A model generated the notes under the pieces. That model did not search any database. It was not told where the DNA came from and worked only from the letters and a program-made list of their open reading frames with translations. Source: Saccoglossus kowalevskii (lineage: Eukaryota > Hemichordata > Enteropneusta > Harrimaniidae). Taken from it: 34,967 nt of DNA. The stretch spans positions 11,695 to 46,661 of the forward strand of contig NW_003134350.1 of NCBI RefSeq assembly GCF_000003605.2, read 5' to 3'. A program made the position numbers and the translations under genes. Shown piece by piece: positions 12,501 through 22,544 of the stretch (the first letter of the stretch is position 1; each line of letters begins with the position of its first letter).

Positions 12501-15153
12501 AAATCACGCACTTGCTTTCACATGGTGATTGTAAATCCCACACTTGTAATCATATAAAGACTGTAACACAGACATGTGCATTTATATGGAGACCACGAAC
12601 TTGTGATGACCAGGGCATTGTAAAAATTGCACTTGTATCAACATGAAGATTGTAAATCACACATATAGATACTGTAAACGACACACGTGTATTCACGTGG
12701 ACGTTGTAAACAATATTTTTTTTTCAAGAAGGTTGTAAACAACAAACGTGTATTCATATGGATATTATAAACCACACTTACATTCATGTGAACATTACTT
12801 GTACATACATGGAGACTGAACCACAGATTTGTAATTATGTAGAGATGTTTATATGGAGATTGTAAATCACACACTTGTATTCATATAAAGACTGCAACAC
12901 ACACACACGTCTTTATATGGCGATTGTTAACCACACGCTTGTAAACCACACACGTGTATTCATGTGAAGGTTGTTAAACACATACTTGTGATCACGTGGA
13001 CATTGTAAAGAATTGAGATTGTAAATCACTTACTTGAATTGATATGGAGATTGTACCACGCACTTTTCTTCAAATGGAAACTTTAAACCATACGCATTTA
13101 ATGGCGCAGATATTATAAACCAATTACATGTATTGTTATGTAATGTCTTGTTTGCAATGCATTTTATAACATATATTACATATTAAATACTGATCACAGC
13201 AAGCTGTGTTGGTTCATTGTCATCCACGATTTTCCGATATTTTTTGTGATTTTTTTGTTTTGTTTTTGTTTTAAATTTTAATAACTCATTGCGTTTATGT
13301 CTGTGTGATTATAGGTCAGCTGTTAACACCATTGTGTCATCTGTATCAGGAGGCTCTGTTGGTATCTTCTTGAGGTATGTACGTATATATTCATGGTTTC
13401 GAAATTCCAGGGCCAATTTGCGCAAATTCCTAATACTTTTCTTTTTGTTATAGCTCACACTGTCAATAATATATCATCGTTTTCTGATAACACAGACAAT
13501 ATTTTTTACAGTTATACTACGAAAAAGAGAAAGTTAGACGTGAACTACTTGATAAATGGCATTCTTGGTTCGTTAGTGTCAATAACAGGTGCGTGGTCTA
13601 GAGAACACAATCAAATTTCATTCCATGCTATTAAATTGTCAGCAATAAAAGAGTTTTCCTGATAAAGTGCGCATCCTAGCGACAAAGCGCGTCCGTGACG
13701 CGGATCTATTTAAGGGCGGCAGTCGTCGTGCCGCGTCCTTTTCGATATGGGACTCATAGCGAAGCATGCAACGCGTGTAAAATACATTGTTTATTTACAT
13801 GAACTTAGAATACGCGCTGCGCGACGACCACCGCGCTTTTAGTATCCTAGTCGATTGTCATTTAGAATAACGCAAATCTCCACGAAATCAGGTTTATTTG
13901 TAATTAACGTACGACCATTTGTCAACACAAAATCGATTTATATACATCTAATTACGTCACTGTCGTATATTATAATCCTGTCCACAGCAATGTGTGCTCT
14001 GATACATCCATGGGAAGGGATCGTAATCGGTAGTATTGGTAGTGTCATCTCCTGTTTGAGCATCGATCTAATGGTGAAATTGAAAATAGATGACCCGGTT
14101 GGTGTGATACCAGTTCATGCTCTGCCGTCGATGTGGGGTCTACTCGCAGTTGGATTATTTATCCGAGAAGATACAATTGAGAACATATCACGTTACAACG
14201 GTAAGATTATTTAAGTGATACTCATTCTAAAACTGAGGCGATGAGCTGAAGAACAAGAATAGAAAATGTATAAAAGTGTTGTCAAGTATATTTGGATATA
14301 GTATTTGCAAGCTCACCCTACATCATTTACGGCACCACCTTCGTTTACATATTTATCAAATCTTTGCATATTCTTTGTCTTTTGTACAAAAACTGCAACC
14401 GCGTAGTCTTGTGGGTCATATGGAAACATGTGTTTGAAGGCGCTAGCTATTTTTGCTATTTGCTACAGTAGCAAAGGTGTTTTAGCTTTGATCTCGAGTT
14501 CGAATCTCGCTTGTTGTGTGAATTTTGATATATATTAAACATATTCAGGCAGCGAATAACTTTATGTTGTGTCAGTGTGTTAAATGCTTAAAATTCGAGG
14601 CACCCATCAAATGTACAGTACTGTGGACCTGTGTATTAGGGAAGTAAAGTAAAACTCACCGTAATTGCATCTTGTAATAAATTATGGCTCATCAGACATA
14701 TTTGTCCGTGAAGACACATATCGTAACATGTCTGGAATAACGTTATGTTTATTAAATATATATTATTTTTTTGGTACAGGACTCTTATACGGAGGAGGGT
14801 GGTACATGTTTGGTGTGCAAACTGTCGCAGTGCTCACGATTTTAACATGGACGATGGTTATGGCATTCGTGTTTCTAAAACTCCTCGACATCACCTTCGG
14901 ACTGAGAATTCCTTTGCACGAGGAACTATTAGGGTTAGATTTGGTGGAGCATTCTATAAATGGGTCATACGACAAGAAGACAAGCGAATTGTCAGGTGCC
15001 GATGGTCGTATCTTGGAAGTTGTAAAAACGGACGGTGGTCGAATGTACAATAGCAATCTACGCAAACTGTCGCGAACGGTCACAATGGGCCTCCCGTTTG
15101 AGATGTTAAACACGCAGTCAATTACAAATGTGAACGTAACTGCAAAGCCCTGA
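9555..15153 (+). CDS. AMT: AMT-family ammonium transporter A
   Basis: Six coding exons: 9555-10276, 10427-10498, 13315-13374, 13512-13588, 13988-14200 and 14780-15153 (TGA), 505 aa. All introns are GT-AG, phases 2,2,2,1,1. The product is a plasma-membrane ammonium channel/transporter, and the family forms trimers of 11-helix subunits. The extracellular N-terminus has three N-glycosylation sequons (residues 3, 13, 22). Conserved segments are GWDDATW (38-44), GAMAERT (146-152), PAHWLW (171-176), pore Asp189, first twin-His His197, GFNCGS (246-251), DDPVG (345-349) and second twin-His His354. The cytoplasmic region GLRIPLHEELLGLDLVEHS and NGSYDK matches the regulatory C-terminal domain of AMTs; the tail beyond it is short. 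The ATG at 9555 has a strong context (A at -3, G at +4) and gives an N-terminus like its paralogues; an in-frame ATG at 9465 would add 30 residues. Intron 2 is 2816 bp because of a minisatellite. ATTAAA at 15326-15331 is a poly(A) signal candidate. Confidence 0.93.
10570..13150 (+). repeat. 32-bp minisatellite array filling intron 2 of AMT-A
   Basis: The unit contains ATTCATATGGAGATTGTAAA followed by TCACATACCTGT. About 45 recognisable copies lie between roughly 11012 and 12490, and the flanks (10570-11011, 12491-13150) hold progressively degenerate copies. The left half has mainly TTGTAAATCAC units. The right half has TTGTATATCACAAACTTGC units plus a distinctive longer variant (GTATGAAGCTTGCAATTG at 11691, 11825 and 12087; GTGTGAATCTTG at 12221 and 12386), giving a higher-order period of 134 bp or near-multiples. 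Because 96 bp equals three units, open frames of 80-133 codons arise from 11731 to 12528. They are repeat artefacts, not genes. Confidence 0.92.
13673..13850. mobile_element. MITE-like CpG-rich insert in AMT-A intron 4
   Basis: The CpG-dense block 13680-13843 contrasts with its AT-rich surroundings. It is bracketed by the direct repeat ATCCTAG (13673-13679 and 13844-13850), consistent with a target-site duplication. Just inside, the left end (GACAAAGCGCG) and the reverse complement of the right end (ACTAAAAGCGCGG) share a short imperfect terminal inverted repeat. There is no coding capacity. A small non-autonomous DNA transposon fits best, but the family is unidentified. Confidence 0.45.
14695..14736 (+). 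pseudogene. Degenerate partial copy of AMT exon 5 inside AMT-A intron 5
   Basis: In frame, the stretch encodes IFVREDTYRNMS, which aligns without gaps to LFIREDTIENIS at the end of the real exon 5 (14152-14193), with 7 of 12 residues identical. It is not followed by a usable donor at the matching position, and the upstream part of the exon is absent. It is best read as the remains of a partial internal duplication rather than an alternative exon. Confidence 0.5.
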
Positions 15154-17895
15154 GCATTCACGTTGAAATGTACACAGATACGATAAATTAATTTTCCAGT
15201 CACTTGATGTCGTAACGGAGCATGTGTAAATGTCAGACATGTCCATAACCGAGTATGTTTTAATTAATGTGTTAAGCATATATTTATTTTCAGCACCACG
15301 ATTGTTATTGTATATTTATAAACACATTAAAAAGTTCAACGCACCATATGCAGCATTAGGCTACCCAGTCTTGTATATATAAAACGTATTATGTGCAAAC
15401 AGTATTTTCAAAACCAATAAGTGATATGGAATCTCAAACAAATGTACATATTATGTTCATTTGTGTTTTAAGAACAAATAACAATCAATTTTCATGTTTT
15501 TCCTAACTTTTCTGCTGCTTTTCAATAGACATCAAGGATTATATTATAAGCTCTTTAAATTTCACCCAAAGAGTGTGTTTCTTGTGTTGTCGAAATTTGT
15601 GATCGGCCCAGAACAGCGCAGCCCACACTTCTATATAGGTCTATATATCAGGTTATAGGGGCACAGTATGGTGAGAATGAATACAAAAATAGATAATAAA
15701 TATCTCGTGACTTTTTACAAAATTGCGTGTCATTGTTCAGGTAACAGTACGTAATTTTGAAAAATATGATAATTTTAAAGTGAACATCTATATGTACAGA
15801 TAAAGTTGTATTCCTCACAAATCTGCGGTATGAAAAATGCGATGTTTCGCAGTCACCCGTTACCTCGCGCGTCGCAATGACGTTACTTCATCGACTGCCT
15901 AGTCATGGGCTTATCTCATCGCAAATGATATTGTTATACAATATGACGTATTTAAATAATCTACAAAGGATGATGGGATACCAGTATCTCGCGCATCTCT
16001 TAAAGCTTTGTATCTTCGCATGCATACGACAGCGACGAATTATCCATAGTCTAGAATATAATGACGACACTCGCCCCTCCTTTATACAATTGTCAACATT
16101 GATATTAAAGCGGGGGTGTCGTCACCTGCGCACGCGCTGGAATTGAATCCCAAACGTCGATAACAACGCACGCTAAAAACGCACGCTAAAAACGCAAAGG
16201 CTCATGGGTAGACGCTTCTTTGTGAACAATGACACGCTATGGCCATCTGACGCATGCGCAGGTGACGAAACCCCGCTTTAACTTGAATTGTTGTCATTCA
16301 GTGTTAAACTCGTACAAACTCTTCGTACTAGGTCACAGGTCATTGCGCATGCACGTGAATGTCTGATGCCGTTACTGATATATCGAGTGAGTGCAGCAAG
16401 GTTTTCTTTGAGTCGAAAAATGCTGTATACAATGGATCGCTACATTCTACCCATACATGGTTACTATGGATACTATACTTCTTCAGAAATATGAGTTTTC
16501 CCTTTAACAATGATGATTGTGAGAACTATATCAATACATATGCGGCACCTAATTTACTGCACATAAAAAAAATATTGGTTTGCTCAGGTGAAAATCAGGG
16601 CAGGAAATCTCGTAGAATACTTGGTATGTTTTCCTCAAAAAAATATCTACATATTTTGCGTAACATCCATTGACATAAACAGTTGCATGTTATTCTTTTA
16701 TTCGTCAGAACTGCTAACGTAGCATGTGTGGCAAATCAATGTTGAGTCTAAGCTTTCCTTCATTATAATTTATTCATGTGCTTTGCGATAGAGAAAGATT
16801 TGATGATGCCTTTTTGAGGTAGAGCGGTTGACGGACTTGGTGAGAAAGAAACTAAAAAGGATATACAATAGTTAGGTTAAGCGGCACCTTTGAGATCATG
16901 GCCTCGAAGGTGTCAAGGAGTAAAACATTAAATGTACTAGGTAGGAAGGAATGGTACCTGGTAATGCATGGGAAGAATTCAAATGAATCTGTTAATTTAT
17001 CACAATTAATATAAACGGAATCAGTAGACTGATATCAGATGGTAGTTTGAAACAAAGAATGTCTGAAAATCGTATTCGATTTTGTGCATTTTCAGTTATT
17101 ATACTCCTTTTTATCTGCAAGGATCTGCAAATTTACTGCCTACAGATGATACGTTAACCATTCATTGATTTCACCAACTAAAGTGTGGCGACCCCTGTCA
17201 CTCAAGTTAAATGTTATAGGTGGTGCTTTATCGTTACAACAATAATTGTATAATACAGCTCGTCCATTTACCTCCTATAAATTATTCAGAAATACAAATT
17301 TACATAAATCATTACTGTGAAATAAGACAAATCATATTAAAGATTACTCTCAATTATATGACAAGCCGAAATAATTATATATGATTATATACCATCAATA
17401 GGCGAGTACCTCTGCCCACTATTACTTCATCTTCATTAGAGTCAAGCGACCTACAGCCGCTTTGCTGTCACATTGCACAGTTTCGCCGTTGTTTGAATTC
17501 AAATTTCTTACGCGAGGGAGAGATTTTAGCCCTTGTGTATACAGATATCATCAGTATATGGCAATCCGTATTTTAATCAATTTCCTGTGAAATGAGAAAC
17601 TGACATTTACAGTATTTCTGCAATTATATACGCCGAAATCGCCCGAGACCATATGCTATGTTGTGCTGATGCAAATAGACGAATCGTTGAGATTAAGGGT
17701 GTAGTGGAGCAGAATACACGAAAAAAATACGTTGACAATGATATGTAAAAAAAAAATATTATAGCCCCTAACAACAATCTATCTATACCACATTACAAAA
17801 AGCAGTGTAAGAACGAAAAAAAGATCACACGTTAGTTAAAAAGCAAAATGCAGCATTCAATTTGACATACAAATACTTCTCGAAGTAATTTTTAT
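15154..17895. other. AMT-A 3' UTR and AMT-A/AMT-B spacer
   Basis: After the AMT-A stop come ATTAAA (15326-15331) and AATAAA near 15693 as polyadenylation candidates. The remaining spacer is AT-rich. A short tandem duplication (ACGCACGCTAAAA twice) lies near 16168-16195. The open frames at 15877-16146 and 16288-16673 have no recognisable domain, are mutually overlapping and are not called. Confidence 0.5.
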
Positions 17896-18165
17896 TTATT
17901 TATTTATGCTAAAATACACTAGCACATTATATTTGAGTAATTTTACGTTCATGGGACGGAAATTGTCTTTGAAATAAAGTGTGTAATCGTGGTTCATGGA
18001 TTGATGGTTGCAAGATCCATAATCGCGTATATTCGTCAACAATTCTTTCAAATGTACAGTTGATTCGTATCTAACGATATGAAAACTTGGGCACCAGTCC
18101 GACACAATCCTAACCGAGATATCTGGAAAGTCGTAGTCTCTCAGAATGTAGTTTCCCGCGAAAGG
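17896..18165 (-). other. Unrecognised minus-strand open frame with a paralogous copy
   Basis: The frame is open from just after a TAA (18166-18168) to the stop at 17896, 89 codons. It contains DFPDISVRIVSDWCPSFHIV and ends at an ATAAATAAATAAATAAA tract that includes AATAAA. A copy at about 24500-24600 preserves the minus-strand pattern IVSxxCxxFHxVxY (8 of 14 residues) at about 79% nucleotide identity over 42 bases. It could be a 3' terminal exon of an antisense gene, part of a retroelement ending in an A-rich tail, or simply non-coding sequence in a duplicated segment. I do not recognise a family. Confidence 0.25.
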
Positions 18166-18238
18166 TTAAAATGTATTTCGTAATTTGTAATCCTTGTGAT
18201 TGTGGGACGAGCTCAGGGAGCAGACAATAGATTTGTCG

Positions 18239-18246
18239 TGACGTCA
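18239..18246. promoter_or_regulatory. TGACGTCA palindrome (CRE-like) upstream of AMT-B
   Basis: A perfect CREB/ATF-type consensus palindrome lies about 730 bp before the AMT-B start, at a distance similar to that of the palindrome upstream of AMT-A (about 830 bp). No other promoter element is clear; an A/T-rich TATTTAA near 18853 is weak. The tandem palindromes GTTATCGTAAATAAC at 18342-18356 and 18364-18378 lie between. Confidence 0.25.
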
Positions 18247-18978
18247 GTATCTGATTAGCAATACATAAACATGAAATAAATAAATTCTATATGAGTTCCC
18301 TGAAATATTGTATAGGGAAAAATATTGCGCTGATCTAGCCCGTTATCGTAAATAACACACACGGTTATCGTAAATAACCGCACACAAAAAATGAGAAATT
18401 TTCTTTTACAGTAGTAACTATGGTAACGATATTTCAATATCGCTCTCATCATGACGTAATGTGAAGACGTGCAGTAGAAAAAAAGCTATTTCAATAAAAA
18501 TCCTGTCGGATTGTTTGCTTTGACGAGCGAATGGTAAAAATTCAATAACATTTGTGAATTGTAGTATTATTTGATACAAATAAAACATTATTTATCGAAT
18601 ATCCTTGTAGAATCTCTCCAGCTGCGCTTGCTACACAGACTTACTAGAATTCATTGTAAAATCAAAACCATTCATCTGTAAACACAGTGTCGTTAACTCC
18701 AGTGAATATCATGCTTTTGTCCGTTCATGCGTTTGTAAATGTTATATTTGGATGTGTATTATTTATCGCTGGGCGCACTAGGGTGACAATAAACTAGGTG
18801 TATATTTTAGTTACACCCATCGTACAGTATGCGCCGTCCACGAAAGCTGTACATATTTAAGTGACATTTAAATGAGATGAATGTCAATGACCATACGCGT
18901 GACACGATAAATACAACGCGGTATTCTTTATGTATCGTACCTAGAGTTAATATAGTAGAGTGTGTTTTCTTTTACAAG

Positions 18979-21900
18979 ATGCCTGTCAGAACAGTTCGTT
19001 TAGATGGGACTTTAAATGCAAGTGGCGTCAATCTATCTGATATTCTAAATATGAGTGAGCAAGAGATTGAGCGTCATGAAATCTACATACACAATGTGTC
19101 AACAGGATGGGACGATGCCACGTGGATTCTGACTAGCGCCTTCATTATATTCACCATGCAATCTGGGTTTGGCCTTTTGGAATCCGGGTCGGTTACGAGA
19201 AAAAACGAAGTCAATATCATGGTGAAAAACGCAGTCGATGTCATATTCGGAGGGATTTCTTACTGGGCGTTCGGATATGGTCTGAGTTTTGGGGAATCCA
19301 GTGGCTCAAATGCGTTTGTCGGAGTGGGCGACTTCTTCGTTGACTCGAGTAATGATGGGATGGGATATTTGTTTGCAAGCTTCGTGTTTCATACATCTTT
19401 CGCCACGACAGCAACAACGATCGTCAGCGGCGCAATGGCCGAGCGCACGAAGATAACCAGCTATATGATATTTTCATTCCTGAACACGCTGGTGTATTGT
19501 TTCCCGGCGCATTGGTTATGGGCAAAGACTGGTTGGTTGAAAAAGTTGGGCGTTGTCGATATTGCTGGTGCTGGAAGTGTTCATCTGGTCGGTGGCACGA
19601 CTGGTCTCGTCGCTACACTCATTTTAAAGCCTCGATTCGGAAGATTTGAAGGGAAGAACAAAATTCCAGCAATGGGGTCTCCCACGAATGCGTTGTTTGG
19701 AATGTTTATGCTATGGTAGGTTTTGTGTTTCCTGTCTATCTCCACCAATCCCTCGCTCATTGAATTATCGGCAATATATATATTTATTTAGTGCCATATT
19801 CTGGGTATTCGTGTACCAGTTGTGACGTACACATGTGGCACCAACAGAATATGCCATTGTATTTTAAACCTTAGGAACTATTAATGAATCAATCTGCTTT
19901 TTTTTTGGGGGGGGGGTTGTAGGTGGGGGTGGTTAGGTTTTAATTGTGGTAGCACGTACGGCATCACTGGCGGAAAATGGAAATTAGCTGCAAGGTGAGT
20001 AGATATACACAATCTAATCATATGCTGCAAATGTTTCAAAACAAATATTTCCCAAATTTTACAATATTATGAAAACTAATTTCGTGATCATTCTGAATTA
20101 TTCAGATCAGCAGTGGCAACAATATCATCGTCCATCGCTGGAGGTATTGTAGGAATATCTTTGAGGTATGTTGACTATATAAATGACCTTGACCAAATAC
20201 AATAACACTGTCGCCACGTATTCAACACCTCAGAAAAACTGCATATTATTCTGCAAGAAAATCGAAAACCCGACTATTTGTGGCAATTTACAAAAATGGA
20301 CGTCACAGTAATGGATGTATGCGCATATACCAGGTTTCCTGAAAACGTAATAACATTTGAGTTCATTCTGAATAAACTGTTGTCAACCACTGTTAGGGAA
20401 GAGTCGCGGTATAAAATTCTATTTCTTATCTGTTTATAAGCCATCTTTCTATATTCACCTTTACACGTGGCAAATCTGTCTACAAGGCTTTGCTAAGGCT
20501 CTAATTTCTGGGTCGTATATGTTGATATGTAAATTACCCGCTCATCATTTTTTTCCCGTATTTTTTTGGCGAAAAAAATAAATAGAAAGTGAACTGAACT
20601 ACAGTTTTTAAGATTATACATATCAAACGTCATCCTTGGTTATCCATGTATTTGCTTCTATAGTTTCGTTACTAAGAGAAAAATATTTGATATTTGCTAT
20701 CTCATCAACGGAGTTCTGGCATCCTTGGTTTCAATAACAGGTAAGATTAATATCAACTATTTGTGTCATTATTTTGAGCATTTCTGTCAATTTCTTTATT
20801 ATTTTAATCACTCATAAATCAATAAATTATAACTTCAGATTAATCCGCTAAATCTGTCACATCATTGCTCGAGCTCATACAATGTGTGGGTTTTTCAATA
20901 GTAAATTTATGATTAATATTTGTAATTTGTAAGATACTGATGAAGTAGATGCATGATATGTTTTGGACAATATTAGCAAAAATGTACCGTGACGTGTGTA
21001 GCCTTTGTACTTAAAAATTAACAACTATTAAAATATACAATAGTATATACAAGTCAAGCTAAGCTTATTTTGTTTGTATTTCAGCAATGTGTGCGTTATC
21101 CCAGCCATGGCAGGCGTTTATCATTGGTGGTTTTGGAGCAATTTGTGCCTGTCTCGGCTGTGAGTTAATGGTTTTGTTAAGAATTGACGATCCAGTGGGA
21201 GTTGTGCCTGTACATGCAATGGCGTCAATCTGGGCTCTGCTGTCAGTAGGCCTGTTTGTCAGACGCGATAATATCGAAGGCATTGCTCTGTACAATGGTG
21301 AGTACTTAGTGTGAAAAAAATATTACGGTTATGTGTGACTGTTTATGTCGAAAGCATTTACACTAGGGATATGACAGTGAATAACAAAACACAAACACAG
21401 TATTGGAAACGAGCACGTGTATTACAAGTAGACGTAGGCTAGTGGCACGTATGCAAAAAACACAGTCACGAGTGTTAAATTTTCTGTTGTAGAATAGTTT
21501 TACTGTAGCCCATTTGTTTTATTTCACTATCGAACGACGGCCATTATTGCAGGGTGCATCAGAATGGCTCATTTTTGCATTTTTCAAATTTGTGCACATT
21601 GTTGCACGCACGTCAATTTGTTTTACAGATCAAATTCGTTCAAAATGGCTGAATGGCGCTCATTTGTCTTCAGTAAATGCTGTTTCGTTTCCGTATCTCT
21701 GACATGCTAATTCTGATTGCATTCTATATTTACATATGCATTATATACTACGTCATACATATATGTACTTGCATATTAAATTCTGTATTAAGATGGCTGA
21801 CTCGTAGCCGTTATAGTAAAATTGTATCAAGATCAAACCTTTGACGAAAACCTGAGATGATTTGCAAGAGTGTTTAATATACAATGTATATGTGTGTTCA

Positions 21901-22544
21901 ACAATTTATTTTTTCCAGGTCTGTTTTACAATGGTGGATGGTATATGCTGGGCATTCAACTATTGAGCATTGTAGTGATAGCCGGCTGGACTCTTTGTAC
22001 CTCCTTTATCTTATTGAAATTACTCGATCTCACTATCGGACTCCGGGTTCCATTGGTTGAGGAAGTGCTCGGGGCTGACTTGGTGGAACATTCACTAAAC
22101 GGCTCCTACAACAAAGCTACTGGTGAACTTCGGGATACCGAAGGTGACATTATACAGAAGATAGAACGAAACGCTGACGAGAACTATTACAGAGCGCTGC
22201 GCAGGGTCTCGCAGATGGTGTCGGCAAAGCTGCCGACTAAGATTGTATCGTCTTTAGCGCAGTTAAACAAATCACTGGAATTAAGTGAAGTCCTCGGGAA
22301 AGCGGCTGAACTCGATAAATGGACCGGACCGCATGGCAGAAAGTTTAGAAAAATAGGGGTTGAACCGGGAGACCCTGATAACAGTAGCGTAGCTGCCTCT
22401 ATTGGTGCAGATAGTGACTCAATATCACCGCGCATTATTTCCTCTGCAGTAGACAATGCATACGTGTGTAGTAACGATATGACAGAATGTACACCCGCTG
22501 CGGTATTCGCTGAAACTACCGAAGGGTCACTTAATATAAATTGA
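18979..22544 (+). CDS. AMT: AMT-family ammonium transporter B
   Basis: Six coding exons: 18979-19715, 19923-19994, 20106-20165, 20664-20740, 21085-21297 and 21919-22544 (TGA), 594 aa. Intron positions and phases (2,2,2,1,1) match AMT-A and AMT-C. Conserved features are GWDDATW (43-49), PAHWLW (176-181), pore Asp194, His202 and His359 as the twin-His pair, GFNCGS (251-256), and the cytoplasmic GLRVPLVEEVLGADLVEHS. The N-terminus carries four sequons (residues 13, 18, 24, 39), suggesting a glycosylated extracellular end. The Ser/Asp-rich C-terminal tail is about 90 residues longer than in AMT-A. The ATG at 18979 has A at -3; an in-frame ATG at 18877 would add 34 residues, but a TTTTCTTTTACAAG tract just before 18979 resembles an acceptor, which would exclude it. 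The acceptor of intron 1 follows an unusual T9G10 run (19898-19916). Poly(A) candidates are ATTAAA at 22866 and AATAAA at 23074. Confidence 0.93.

Noticed and set aside
11731..12528. Three overlapping + strand open frames of 80-133 codons
   Set aside because: They are translations of the 32-bp minisatellite inside AMT-A intron 2 and repeat the same peptide in three phases.
14459..14510. tRNA-like B box (GTTCGAATC) beside a TTTGCTAC/GTAGCAAA palindrome in AMT-A intron 5
   Set aside because: No cloverleaf, no A box at proper distance and no acceptor stem; possibly an old SINE trace, but not supportable.
16359..16673. Frame with a phrase (LYTMDRYILP) loosely recalling AMT exon 6
   Set aside because: The resemblance covers only a few residues, is out of register with AMT conserved positions and has no acceptor; chance is likelier.
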